A stretch of DNA of 64,000 nt, taken from positions 346,616,243-346,680,242 of the forward strand of contig CM040121.1 of NCBI GenBank assembly GCA_022559845.1, written 5' to 3'. Source of the DNA: Amorphophallus konjac. Its lineage: Eukaryota; Streptophyta; Magnoliopsida; Alismatales; Araceae. The number at the start of each line of letters is the position of its first letter. The first letter of the stretch is position 1. The notes beneath the pieces are model-generated. The model made no database searches. It was not told the origin of the DNA and saw only the letters and a program-made list of their open reading frames with translations. Shown in pieces: positions 22,490-33,250 of the stretch. The translations under genes were made by a program, and so were the position numbers.

Positions 22490-24570
22490 TGATGCGGGAC
22501 AAGACCACGGACACGACAAGCTCGTGACTGCCCCTTAACGAGGGAAGTGTCGGACGTGCGCGATTGAGAAACCGGCAGTGAGCTAGGGTGATCGGCTCTC
22601 TCGTGTGCCCGGATCGGGTCACGGGACGGTCTCGCACTCTCTCGCAGCAGCGGTGAATGATAATATAGCGAGCTAACGGACCTAAAGCATGCTCTCTAGC
22701 AGCGGCATAAACAAGTGTATATGAAAATAAGCAAATGCCGAGTGTAGGGAGCGAGAACGATACCTCCACGCGCTCGGCATGGGGAAGACGGACCCGGCCG
22801 AAAACTCGTACTCCCGAGAAACTTAACACACAATAATGACAGCAATGGGAACATGCCCACTCCACGCAGGGAGGTAAAGGGCTATACAAATGGGCCCGGG
22901 AGGACCGAATTCGGGTTGACGAGCAGCTTCGTGTGTTGATTCGGCTACACGCGTGTTCACGACCGTGGGGCCCACGTGCTGTCCGGAGGGGCCGTGTGGG
23001 ACCCGGTGGTACTGCTGTAGTGGAGACACTTGGAGAAGCGCTCCCCGGGTTGGCGGCACGCTGGTTCACCGGCCGGAGGCCGGGCGGCTCCGTTCGGCAC
23101 CGGTCGAAAAAACCGATCAGAAATCTGCCGGTTCTGTATTTCAGCGCGCGCTCCGGCGAGAACGGACGGTGCGATCAGCACCGGTGTCGGAATGCGACGA
23201 GATCAGAGCCGTTGGAAAGCTGCTTCGAAGTACTACAATCTAGTGGCCTTCAAAAAAATTCACCAGATTTGTACTTTGTGTTGGCGAATTTTATATGCTG
23301 CTGTTGTACAGTAACCGAAGACTCAGATCTGCAGAGAACTTTCCTGTTGATTACCTTTGACCATGAAGTCGATGTCTGAATTTGAAGATGTGTTCTTCAT
23401 CAAGGTTGTAGGAAATCAAACAAGGAAACCAGGACTATTTTTGGATCTAGATTTGGAGGTGTTGGTGATCTTTTATGATTTTGGAAGTGGAGGGTGATCG
23501 GATCTGGGATCTGACTAAAAACACTGTATCAGAGGAAGAACATGAATTTCTAAAAATAGATAGAGGGTGTATAAAAAATTAAGAAAATTTATGGAGATAG
23601 GGGGTGATGGACATAACTCCCAATAAAATTGGGAGGGTTTGGACAAATAAAACAGATGGTCGGAGGGGGAGAACTCAGAGGTTCTGTCACTGTAGATAGA
23701 AACCTGGCAGATCTGGGATGACATGTTGGACGAAAATGTAAAAATATTAAAGATGGAATTTTGGCATGAACATTTAGGTGGAGCTTGGGATACAAGGGAT
23801 GAACACACCATAAAAAATTCAGATCAATCCAAGCTCGTGGCTGAGACAGACAATTCATGGAAGCTGCTGTGGTCAGACGAAGACAAAACTGCAGAGGCAG
23901 CTCGATGGCGGCACGAACGGCGGCGGCGGCGGCACAGACGATCACCGGAGGTTGAGAGGAGATGATAGAAGGTAGAATCACTCTAGAACTTGAGGTTGGA
24001 GGAGATTAACCAGGGGGAGAGGAGCTGGGGGCGCACCAAGGCTTCAAGTATTCAACAAAATTCTGATTTTTTCATTGAATTTCACATGAAAATACAAGCT
24101 TATATATGGTTTACATCAAATGCAATGTGGACCCTTGGATCTAGGGAAGGTGATTAAAGGGATAGGATTGCATGCCACAAACACAAAAAAAAGAATATAA
24201 TATGCAAGGGGGGGTGCGCCCTATTGACCAAGGGGTAGAAGTTGAATGGGTGGTTGAATGGTAGGTGGCCTACCTTGGACAAAATGGGCCACTTGTCTAC
24301 CCATGTGGCATATGACTAGTCCAACCTTCTAGATGTCCACCTAGGATGGTTGACTAGCCCCACAAGATGACATGGACCAATGGGAAAGGGCTGAGGGCCC
24401 CCTTGCTGGTCCTACTGACAAATTACATAGAAACCCACACAATCTACGGGAGTGACGCATTGGCCGATAAAGCCGTACAATTGCGCGTATACTTTCCCAT
24501 GGATATAAAAATAAACTAAAGGATATAAATGCAATATGAAAAGGTACTGGCTCGGTGTCGATTCCCATCA
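22490..24570 (-). repeat. G3 3' LTR (left, complete)
   Basis: 2081 bp; minus-strand reading TGATGGGAATC to GTCCCGCATCA. It shares the U5 terminus and scattered blocks with A' and B LTRs but diverges in U3, so G3 is a sister family. Minus-strand TATA-like ATATATAAGC near 24096-24106. Confidence 0.88.
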
Positions 24571-24588
24571 ACTCTCCCCGGGTGGGAG
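24571..24588 (-). promoter_or_regulatory. Polypurine tract of G3
   Basis: Minus strand CCCACCCGGGGAGAGT directly before the LTR start TGATGGGAATC, a one-base variant of the B and A' tract. Confidence 0.75.
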
Positions 24589-24599
24589 GAACTCGACCC

Positions 24600-24905
24600 C
24601 ATCGAGTAGGGGTAGGGATGCTCGAGTACTCCGGCGGATCCGTCACCGTGCCAAGTAGCGCGGGTATGCTCCGCTCCAAGTGATCGTCACCTGCTCATTC
24701 CATATATACTCGATATGCGAACTGCTATGGGCTAAAGGTGGTCACTCCGAAGGGGCACTCTCAAAAGGGAAGAAAACAGCTCGAAGACTCACTAGGAATC
24801 ACCGCTGGGTCCCTATAGGTGACTGATCCGGGTATAGATGTGGAATCGATCCCATACTCATCAAGTGAGTCCACTCGCCTCTTACTCATAAGAGACCGAC
24901 AACGA
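24600..24905 (-). pseudogene. G3 integrase tail remnant
   Basis: Minus-strand reading gives SLDEYGIDSTS, TYRDPAVIPSE and EQVTITWSGAYPRYLAR, the segment before and into the chromodomain of B. The chromodomain stops after the first strand; the WRG and TEDTW part is missing and the sequence passes into the pre-PPT region. Several stops and shifts are present. It shows that G3 derives from a complete chromovirus that lost pol. Confidence 0.7.
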
Positions 24906-25019
24906 GCTTGCACAAGACTCATGCAGACTTACCATGCAATACACACAACAATCCACTCGAAAACACACCACACAAACAAACCACACAAGAATACACACTG
25001 ACTCATGCACGACTCGAGA

Positions 25020-26636
25020 CTACGGTGGTAGCATCAAGCCAACTAGGTGGCCGCATCCTGGGCGGCAGGAGAGCTGTCCCACTCTTCCCCCCCCCCCCAA
25101 GGCATAGTACTCATCGGCTAGTGCCTCATCGGCCACGTAATTGACACACTCAAGCTCGGGAGGTGCGGACTCTCCAACACCTAAGGCTAGGGTGGCGCGA
25201 GCGGGACACTCGCTGGCAATGTGGCCAAATCCATGAAAGTGGAAACACTGCACTCGCGATCGACTACTCTCCCCAAAAAGAGGGGCCTTACCCTTATCAT
25301 CCCGTCGGGTAGGGGGTGTAGGCAGCAATGGGGGAGGTGTAGGTGCCTTGGACAATAGTGGAGGGGGTGCCGGTGCCAGACGACGGGCTATAGGAGCTGG
25401 GGGACGGGCAACGGGTGCCGGTGGATGGGGTGGAGGTAGATCCCGTGGTGGGGGAGGTCGAGGTCTAGGAGCAAAGTGCTCCTGATGGGCGGGCTCCTGT
25501 GGACGAGCCATGGGTCCCCTCGGGTATGAACCTAAGGAGCCACGGGAGTCACTACGGGGAGGAGCGGGGCTCCACCGGGGAATAGACTCGAACTCACCCT
25601 CGAATTGCTCCATCTCGAGAGCAACTTGGTATGCATCCTCCAGCTTGTCCACCTTGCGGCGGAGAAGCTCATACCATAGGTGTGGGTGTAGACCACGTCG
25701 AAACCGAGAGACGGTAAGAGAATCCTCCTCCGTGGCATCGCATCGCAAGTAGTACTCATCAAATTCGGCGATGTAATCCGAGACGGACCGGTCTCCTTGG
25801 GTGAGACTTTGCCACCTCTCTATAAGACGCTGGCGGTAGGAGGTAGGGAGGTACTTCTTCCTAAGCTTCTCCCTCATCTCGGTCCACGTATCGATCGGGG
25901 GTTCATGACGATGAAACAATAGATTCTCCATGTTCCTCCAATATGTTTGGGCTTGGCCCAAAAGTTTCATCCTGGCAAACTTGACCTTTCTTTGGTCCGA
26001 CATCTCGAACCACTCAAAATATCGATCCATGCCAGCCTCCCAATCAAGATAGACCTTTGGGTCTAAGGACCCGTCAAAGGTGGGAGGGTCGGCCCGAACG
26101 GTCCGAAGGGCCCGTTCATCCATATCTTGGTCGTCGGTACGCCGTATAGGACGACGATCACGACCATATCCTCGATGCTCATTCTCGGACTCATAGTCAT
26201 GCACCTCGGGGACTTCATGCCTCCTATTAGCTATCCCTTGACCCCTTGGAGTTGCGGGTTGTTGACCCGGCTCCGGTTGACCTTGTGTAGGTGGGACGGG
26301 TGCTTGGACTGGGGCAATCGGTGGTGCCTCGACTGGGCCTCTCTCTAGTGCGTTGATTCTCCTGACCAATCCCTGAACCGACTGGCTAGACCCGGCGGCC
26401 CTATCCTCTACGGCCTTCATCCTCTCTTCTAGGCGGGTGCCTAGATCCTTCACTTGGGTACTCAACCCTTCCATCCTATCCACTCGGGTGCTTAACACTT
26501 CCATGCGATCACTCAACCCATCCATTTTTCTCATAAGAGTTCGGAACATGGTGGCCACCTCATCGGAACTATAGACTCGGGATTCCGCCATTGGTGGTGG
26601 TGGGGGTGAGTATTGGGTACCTCGACGAGTGGGCAT
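25020..26636 (-). CDS. G3 Gag polyprotein, intact 538 codons
   Basis: Uninterrupted frame from ATG at 26636. Residues 1-75 are hydrophilic with heptad-like repeats (MDGLSDRMEVLSTRVDRMEGL), a likely coiled coil. About 190-360 are a complete Retrotrans_gag capsid domain: YLDWEAGMDRYFEW, YWRNMENLL, W.EMREKLRKKYLP, then RLIERWQSLTQGDRSVSDYI and FRRGLHPHLWYEL. A Pro-rich hinge follows, then a zinc knuckle CFHFHGFGHIASEC in which the second Cys is Phe. The tail ELECVNYVADEALADEYY matches the Gag-pol junction of B. It is the only long open Gag among the chromoviruses here. Codon use is typical of the family. The protein would form the virus-like particle. Confidence 0.88.
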   Translation of the reverse strand: MPTRRGTQYSPPPPPMAESRVYSSDEVATMFRTLMRKMDGLSDRMEVLSTRVDRMEGLSTQVKDLGTRLEERMKAVEDRAAGSSQSVQGLVRRINALERGPVEAPPIAPVQAPVPPTQGQPEPGQQPATPRGQGIANRRHEVPEVHDYESENEHRGYGRDRRPIRRTDDQDMDERALRTVRADPPTFDGSLDPKVYLDWEAGMDRYFEWFEMSDQRKVKFARMKLLGQAQTYWRNMENLLFHRHEPPIDTWTEMREKLRKKYLPTSYRQRLIERWQSLTQGDRSVSDYIAEFDEYYLRCDATEEDSLTVSRFRRGLHPHLWYELLRRKVDKLEDAYQVALEMEQFEGEFESIPRWSPAPPRSDSRGSLGSYPRGPMARPQEPAHQEHFAPRPRPPPPRDLPPPHPPAPVARPPAPIARRLAPAPPPLLSKAPTPPPLLPTPPTRRDDKGKAPLFGESSRSRVQCFHFHGFGHIASECPARATLALGVGESAPPELECVNYVADEALADEYYALGGGGRVGQLSCRPGCGHLVGLMLPP

Positions 26637-26958
26637 GTAAACACACCGACTAGAGGACGCCGACTAAAGCAAACACACTAATGCAAAATGATGCGCCTAG
26701 ACTTAAACCAATATCCGGTACGTGGCGGAGGTAATCGACCCGAAGGTCACTCGCGCAAGTGTGCGGCCTTCCCGATAGACGTAGCCTAACGTTCGGACAA
26801 CACCTTTTGATATACCGAGTAAAGGGATGTAAATGCAAAAAGACACTTTTTTTGTTTTAAAACAATGATGACCCTAAACACGACTTAGACAATGACTAAT
26901 GACTAGACGTAAATGACACTCTTTTCTTTTCTTTTTTGACACCCTAGACTCAAACTCT

Positions 26959-26969
26959 CTCTGATACCA
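26959..26969 (-). promoter_or_regulatory. G3 primer binding site (initiator tRNA-Met)
   Basis: Minus strand TGGTATCAGAG, three bases from the U5 edge at 26973. It confirms that transcription would run right to left. Confidence 0.88.
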
Positions 26970-26972
26970 AAT

Positions 26973-27707
26973 TGATGCGGGACGGGACCACGGACACGAC
27001 AAGCTCGCGATCGTCCCTTAACGAGGGAAGCGTCGGACGTGCGCGGTTGAGAAACCGGCAAGAGCTAGGGTGATCGGCTCTCTCTTTCGTGCCCGGATCT
27101 GGTCACGGGACGGTAACGCTCTCTCTCGCAGCAGCGGTGATATAAATAGAAAGTGAGCTAATTACCCTATCATGCTCTCTAGCAGCGGCATAAACAAGCA
27201 TATATGAACTTAAGCAAAATGCCAAGTAAGGGAGCGAATGCGATACCTCCACGCGCTCGGCGTGGGGAAGACGGACCCGGCCGAAAACTCAGTCCTCCCG
27301 GGCCCATTTGTATAGCCCTTTACCTCCCTGCGTGGAGTGGGCATGTTCCCATTGCTGTAATTATTGTGTGTTAAGTTTCTCGGGAGTACGAGTTTTCGGT
27401 CGGGTCCGTCTTCCCCACGCCGAACGCGTGGAGGTATCGCATTCGCTCCCTTACTTGGCATTTTACTTAAGTTCATATATGCTTGTTTATGCCGCTGCTA
27501 GAGAGCATGATAGGGTAATTAGCTAGATTTCTATTTATATCATCGCTGCTGTGAGAGAGAGCATTACCGTCCCGTGACCCGATCCGGGCACGAAAGAGAG
27601 AGCCGACCACCCTAGCTCTTGCCGATTTCTCAACCGCGCACGTCCGACGCTTCCCTCGTTAAGGGACGATCGCGAGCTTGTCGTGTCCGTGGTCCTGTCC
27701 CGCATCA
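26973..27707. repeat. Palindromic U5-U5 structure at G3 right end
   Basis: 26973-27290 matches 22490-22807 directly; 27291-27707 matches the reverse complement of about 22490-22906. The result is a fold-back with arms of about 318 bp and a loop of about 99 bp. The junction (CTC then AGTCCTCCCG) can be explained by about 3 shared bases. The outer end GTCCCGCATCA abuts the CCTTG duplication, so it behaved as an integration terminus. Confidence 0.88.
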
Positions 27708-27712
27708 CCTTG

Positions 27713-28997
27713 GCTTTGCATCAAACAGCGACTTGCACTGACCCTAGTAGTGTGCATTACAACAGAACATGCACCAACCTTGTGTTGAGACCTACACCTA
27801 CGCATAAGCAAAAGATGCACCGACCTCACAACATCTAGCATATAAATGTGTACATACCTAATATGTATGCGTGAACAGTAATGTGCATGGACTTGTGTGC
27901 GGAACGTGGAATGTGCACAGACCTTATTTGGGTTCTAGCCACAATGTGCTTCGACCTTGGTATGTATGCTATAGTGATGTGCAATGACCTTATATGGCAT
28001 AAGACAAAGCATGCACCGACCTTGGCAGTGTTGAAGGCAAAAATATGCACCGACCTTGGTCTTGTGCTGGTGAAACATGCACCGACCTTCCTTCTACGCA
28101 GGCACATTGAGGTAGCATCGAACTCAGTATGCATGCAATAAGAGGCTAGCATCGACCTTAGTTCACCCAGGCAAACTAGCATCGACCCTAGTTTATGCAC
28201 GAGGTAAACTTGCACCGACCTGGACTCATGTGCACAAAACCTGCACCGACCCTGCAGCATTGCAAGGGCCAAAAGGTGCACCGACCTTCATGCGTGCGCA
28301 TATCAGAATGTGCACCGACCTTGTATGCACGAGGTAGATTGTGCACAGACTTGAATGCACAGGATACAAACAGATGCACCGACCTTATGTGCACCGACCT
28401 TGTATGGCACAAGGCACTTGTGCACAGACCTGCATATGCGTAAGGCAGAAAAGATTCACCGACCTTATGTGCACCGACCTTGACCTATGCAAGGGGCAAT
28501 ATGCACCGACCTTGCTTGGACACCTACACCTATGCTAAGAAAGCTTGCACTGACCTTATATGCACCAACCTTGATCTACGCACAGGCTTGAACTGACCTG
28601 GAGTCTGCGCACACTTTACGTGAGAAGAGAAAAACATGCACCGACCCTAGGCAAACCAGAACATGCACCGACTCTCAATTATGCATACACAAAATGTGCA
28701 CCGACCTATATGCATTTGATACCTAAACCTGCACCGACCTTAATGCACAGACCTAAACCTGCACCAACCCATGCTCATGCGCGCACCACTTGTACCGACC
28801 TCTGTATGACATCACCCCTAGCGTCGACCTTAGTAAATGAGCAATGCAATCTAGCGTCGACCTCTGCATGACATCACTACTAGCATCGACCTCAGTAGAT
28901 GAGCAATGCAACTAGCATCGACCTTAGCTGTGCATAATAGCTTAACTACAGTAACTAGCGTCGACCTTAGTTATGCATTCCTACATGAAAAGTAAAA
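27713..28997 (+). repeat. TGCACCGACCTT array (right part) in element E LTR
   Basis: Roughly 40 imperfect copies of a 12-base core, TGCACCGACCTT, spaced about 25-40 bp in one orientation. Toward the right end the core changes to TAGCRTCGACCTT (from about 28815), so the array has at least two sequence classes. Spacer lengths vary. It lies in the middle of the Tekay LTR, inside a putative leader intron. Open frames across it are by-products of the repeats. Confidence 0.85.
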
Positions 28998-29130
28998 TGT
29001 GCATTGACCAGTTGACACCTTCGAGCAGTAGTGTTGACTTTCCATACACAACTTTTTGAACCTGTTCTGATAGATTTCATATTGCTATATAGATGATCAA
29101 CAATAAGGGCATAAAGTTTATACCATCAAG

Positions 29131-29169
<39 letters not shown>

Positions 29170-30184
29170 TTCATCATCTACATGTGTTTCATCCTTGAAC
29201 TCGATTCCTAAAGGATCTACCTTGTGTTCCTACAATGAATATTTTTCTTGAAGTTCTATATTAACTCTAAATGAGAGTGGATGTCAAAAAGTATACTTGA
29301 AATGCTACGCATACAAATAAGGGTCCGGTCTGGTCCTAGGAGGAGCACCCGAAGGTACTTGTGCCCATGGGAGTTTATTGACCACGGTGTTTGGCATTGC
29401 ACCAAAGTACTTACTTGCTTGACTTGAGACATCCCAACTCACTCTCTCGTGACATGCTTGACTTGCTTCAAATGAATTGCTTGGCCCGAAAAAGGGCAAT
29501 TACTTGCTTGAATGAAATAGCCAATTCCATTACACTACTTGTTATTACACGAGCTTGAAATCACTTGCTTGAATATTGATCATTATCTTCTTGGAAAGAT
29601 TTGTGCAATTACTTGGCATTTACTTGCTAGTTCTATATTCATACATCTTATTGATATTCATGTGATACTCTCTTGATACAATTCTTGATATTCTTGCTTG
29701 GTCCAACATGCATCATTATACCGCATGAACTTGTAATTAACTTAAAGATTGTTAGAACTTGAGATATAAATCCTACTGAGCGATTCGCTCATCCAGTTAC
29801 TCCCTAACATTTTTCAGGAAACTTGGTTAGCGACCACCACCCGGATGGGACTGATACCGAGTGATGAGTGCTAGAGTGGTGTACCGTCAGCTAGTCTTGT
29901 GTCCTACTTTGTATTTCCAGATATTATTAAAGGCTTGTATAATCTAATTGAGTCATTTATGATCTACTTAGATGGAACTTATTAAACTTGTAGCCTTATG
30001 AATGATTCTGGGATATTGCCATTCGGTTTAGTAGAGAAATTGTCATCTTGGACTATGGTATTATGTTAAACTTTGAGTTAGCAATAAATTATTGAGTACT
30101 ATGCGCACTCTGATTTTACGTGAATGACACGATCTATATAGACGTGTAACGCATCTGGGTATCTTCCGCGCTCGGGGCATGACA
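28998..30184 (+). repeat. Element E 3' LTR, right end
   Basis: Contains a (TA)n run, the block GGTCCGGTCTGGTCCTAGG conserved in the solo LTR at about 44548-44568, TACTTGCTTGA repeats, a CTACTGAGCG block and a 3' splice-like TTTTTCAG ending at 29817. Ends CGGGGCATGACA. No coding sequence. Confidence 0.85.
29132..29165. repeat. (TA)n microsatellite
   Basis: Uninterrupted TA dinucleotide run of about 16 units within the element E LTR. Confidence 0.95.
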
Positions 30185-31508
30185 GATCTTGACCAAAGAT
30201 GAAAAGGCCACCCTTTTTCATCCCTTTCGACTCCTTTGTTCAACCTACTATTTTCATGAAAGTTATTCCTTTTTAAACTCTCGACAACTTCTTCTTCTTT
30301 GTCCTCCTCAGATAATGCTTTGTGTTTACGTTCCCCTCTAGTTTTCCAAGGTCAGTCTTTTACATTTACTGTTCACCGACGCGCATCCCCCTGTTCTTCG
30401 CACATTTTCTTCATCTTCCTTTCTTTTTCTTCCTCTTCCCTCTTCACCAAAGTTCTTCCTTTTTAAAATATATACAACTTCTTCTTCGTCGTCCTACTCT
30501 GATTCGGCTTCATTTTCACGTTATCTCCCCGTTTTCAAAGGTCTATCTACCATATTTTGCTGTTCATCTGTACCCGCATCCCCCTATTCTTCGCACATTT
30601 TCTCCCCCTTCTGCTCTTTTTCTCCCTCTTCTATCTTCATCAAAGTTCTTTCTCTCTTCATCCTTTTCAACTTCTTCTTCTTCATCATCCTCCAATTCCT
30701 CTTGCTTTCAAAGTTAGTTCAATTTTATTCTTGCTCTATTTTTAGTATTTCTATTTTAAAACTCTCTCATCTCTCCATCCATCTCCCTCTACTTCTCTTC
30801 TAGCCACCCCTATCTCCCTCATATCTAGATCACCATAGTCTCTCCTCTACCTCTTCCATACCTCTCCAATCTCTCTCTCCATCTCTCCTTAGATCTCTCT
30901 TCTCCCTCGACGTCGCATCCTCCAAAGGCGGCTCCAAGGGCGAAGGCGACCTCCTCCCAGCATAGACGACATCCTTGCATGGTGGTTCGTGATCTAAGGC
31001 AAAGAGAGGAAGACGCCATCATCACCATTGCTTCCACCAGCTTCAAACCCCAGGCTCTTTGTGTTTTCGTCATTGTTTGTGTGTCAGTTTATTTCATTGT
31101 AATCCCGTCGCACTCTTAGTGTATGCTTGTCTTGCATTTGTGTACTTTTCTTTAAGTTAATGAAAACAATCTTTTGGTTCATCTTGATCTTGTTCTCCAT
31201 ATCTATCCCTCTCTTCCTCTTTCTCTATTTTCTTCTTCTATCACTCCTTTTTCATTTTTTATGCACTCATTCTCTTAGCATAGGCGCATAGTCATAGGTG
31301 TTTTAATTAATTGTTCCTTGTTTAACAAAAAAAAATCACAAACATTCTCTCAAGGAACCCAAGGTTTTTAACTTTGGAAATCTCTTCTTCCCCGTGGATT
31401 CAACCCGTGCTTGCCATAGTACAACGTTCTCTTTTGATCATTTTGTGCAAGTTCGGTTTTAAGATTGTTAGCGCACATGTAGTGACGACATACATTTTCA
31501 CGTTATCA
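30185..31508 (+). repeat. Element D 5' LTR (right part)
   Basis: Aligns with 47830-48190 plus 59815-60769 of the 3' LTR. Pyrimidine-rich, with duplicated CTTCTTCTTYGTCCTCCTC and GTTCTTCGCACATTTTCT blocks (about 30283 versus 30480, and 30392 versus 30589). Ends ATTTTCACGTTATCA. The pyrimidine-biased frames are not genes. Confidence 0.8.
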
Positions 31509-31512
31509 ATTT

Positions 31513-31530
31513 TCGGCGCCGTTGCCGAGG
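31513..31530 (+). promoter_or_regulatory. Element D primer binding site (Athila-like)
   Basis: TCGGCGCCGTTGCCGAGG four bases after the LTR end. It matches the TGGCGCCGTTGCCGGGGA type of site used by Athila-like gypsy elements with a few transitions. Confidence 0.75.
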
Positions 31531-32854
31531 AAGAATGATGATTTTTGACTTAAGAACATTATTTTCCTTATGTTTATAGTGTGCTAATATAGTTCTCTAT
31601 TCTTATTTTTTACAAAAAAAAGAGAAGAAAAAAGGGAGAAAAACCAATCTGAAAATCCAGAAAAAAATTATCAGGAAATCTATCGCAGAAAGCTGTAACG
31701 TAGGTGCAGAGGACAGAAAGCTGAAAATTAGAGAAAATAACTGTTGCAGAAAGTAGAAATCTGTAAGCAAAGGTCCTATCCTTAAGAAATAAAGTCCAAA
31801 AAGAAAACAAAAATTAGAAAAGACAATCAAAAAAAAATCTGAGGTAAGTTTTCCTTCTTTTCCTTAGCTTTATGATTTAGTCATTCATTTCAAAAAAAAA
31901 GAAAAAAAAGAACGAGGGAACGCTTTTCAAGTAATTATCTAAACTTTTCCTCCTTCATTTTAATTTCATTTCTCTACATTCCATATCTTGTGGTTAGATA
32001 TGTTCATTAAATAAATAAAAAAAATCATCACTTGAACTTCAATAAAAATCTTCATTGCAAGAGTAGAACCCACACTTCCATATTTTAGGTCATACATCAT
32101 TTAGGATACGATTCTTCTTGTTATTTAATTTTTTGTCAATTGCATCATTGAAGATTGCGGGGGCAAGGTGAGATCTCTACTTCTTCTAAAAGTATGCTCA
32201 TGCATTTTCATACTTGTATAAGAACCCCTTGTTTGAATTTGTGGTGTTGCATTTCATTTTAAATTATCTTAAGGGCAAAACCCATAACAACATAAGGTGG
32301 AGATTTGATCACCCTTCCTTAGCCCACAAACCACAACCCCTTGCATCTTGCATTTCCTAAGCCCAATAAAATACAGTAGACATTGGTCTTAGGGTTCACA
32401 TTGAGATTTGGGTGCACTTAGGTCCATTATCAATTTGGAAACTGGTGTCTAGGAAAGAGGTCCAATGGCAAACACTTTCAGCGGGCTTGTAGTACTTAAT
32501 TGGGTCCCTACGAGCGTTGGGGGAGCCTCCCACAACTGCACCACTTACCTGGCAAGTGGACAAATCTGATAGTGGACTTGGGCTGGACTTAGGTTGATTT
32601 GTGAGAAATCTCACTCATAGGTATAGGGCACCCACTTAGTTATAGGTTAACTATTTAATAACTTGTATGTGGTTGTTAAAAAAAATAAAAAAATATCTTC
32701 TCTTCTCTCTTTCTTGGTCCTAGTGCATGAAATAAAAAAAATAAAAAATAAAAAATATGATAAAAGGGGTGAGAAAATTCCTATCTTTGAGTGGGTTCAT
32801 AAATTCAATAAGGTGGACTTGTTGGCCCATTTTTCTTGATCTATTTTTTTGATA
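31531..32854 (+). other. Element D untranslated leader
   Basis: AT-rich leader without a credible frame. It includes A-rich runs near 31613-31660 and 31893-31910, and a passage with several PuPyrich short repeats. Nothing else recognisable. Confidence 0.5.
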
Positions 32855-33167
32855 ATGAATCCAAACTTCTTCATGCCACCTTATAATCAAGAGTATGATC
32901 ACATGTGGACCGATTCGGCTCATTACACTATTGATTGCCCAAGCCAATTTTCGCCTCTCACCCAACATAGCCCGACCCCCTATGAAAGTCCATATTCTTG
33001 GTCGGCTCCACAAGAGAACCCATTACCCTTGGCGGCCCAGTCTCTATCCTTTCCGCAAAACCAATCCCAACTCACTCAGTTCTACCAAGGGACCTATACT
33101 CTACATCTTCCCCAAGAGCAAGCCCAAATGTTTCAGGCTTCTTCACACAGTTTATATGAACCATGTC
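32855..33167 (+). pseudogene. Element D Gag-like frame, piece 1
   Basis: Starts MNPNFFMPPYNQEYDH. It is proline-, glutamine- and serine-rich with no zinc finger or catalytic motif. The frame is cut at the ATGTC target site (33163-33167) by element C and resumes at 41910. I do not recognise a family beyond resemblance in composition to the N-terminal frames of Athila-like and related non-autonomous elements. Confidence 0.55.
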
Positions 33168-33250
33168 TGATGTGAGACAACCTAGGACTCAACAAGCAAG
33201 CACAATTAAGCATTCAAAACGGACCGATAATAGCAACCGCTCACCCGACG
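33168..33250 (-). repeat. Inverted 83-bp U5 end of element C
   Basis: Reverse complement of 36747-36829 with no length change and few substitutions. It joins the interior at CACCCGAYG (33242-33250), a 9-base word present both in the U5 strand (complement of 36747-36755) and in the internal X region (38317-38325). This microhomology marks a template switch. Confidence 0.9.

Larger units (their letters stand above)
22490..27707 (-). mobile_element. Chromovirus derivative G3 with palindromic right end (TSD CCTTG)
   Basis: CCTTG at 22485-22489 and 27708-27712 flanks a 5.2-kb minus-strand element. Left LTR 22490-24570 is complete. The interior has PPT, integrase-tail remnant, an intact 538-codon gag and a PBS. 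The right LTR is abnormal: 26973-27290 is the U5-side third in the normal orientation, and 27291-27707 is the same U5 side inverted. Both outer ends of the element are therefore U5 termini (TGATGCGGGAC and GTCCCGCATCA) and the U3 start TGATGGGAATC is missing on the right. No pol enzymes are present. Confidence 0.9.
19577..30184 (+). mobile_element. Tekay/Del-like chromovirus E, 3' part, interrupted by G3
   Basis: Pol fragment (RNase H to chromodomain), PPT and a 3' LTR of about 3.58 kb starting TGTATCACC and ending GGGGCATGACA. The left end is cut at RNase H, where the stretch 18070-19576 is inserted or joined. The 3' LTR is interrupted by G3 (22490-27707). The right end at 30184 abuts the middle of element D's 5' LTR, so E is inserted in D. 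The LTR 3' half matches the solo LTR at 42305-45280. Confidence 0.85.

Noticed and set aside
25090..25100. C10 run at the end of G3 gag as a frameshift signal
   Set aside because: It lies upstream of nothing that encodes pol in G3; more likely a homopolymer expansion or sequencing error.
26973..27707. Foldback DNA transposon or MITE
   Set aside because: Both arms are LTR sequence of G3, joined to its PBS, and the TSD flanks the whole retroelement rather than the foldback alone.
27835..28871. Open frames of 75-148 codons on both strands across the TGCACCGACC array
   Set aside because: They translate the repeat in several frames (TDL, APTL, RSVHI patterns) and have no independent start or domain.
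30322..30745. Phe/Ser/Leu-rich frames in the element D 5' LTR
   Set aside because: Produced by a pyrimidine-rich tract; not conserved in the 3' LTR copy.
33163..33250. ATG-initiated N-terminus of the 507-codon frame in element C
   Set aside because: These codons come from the inverted U5 arm and the target duplication, so the start is an accident of the junction.
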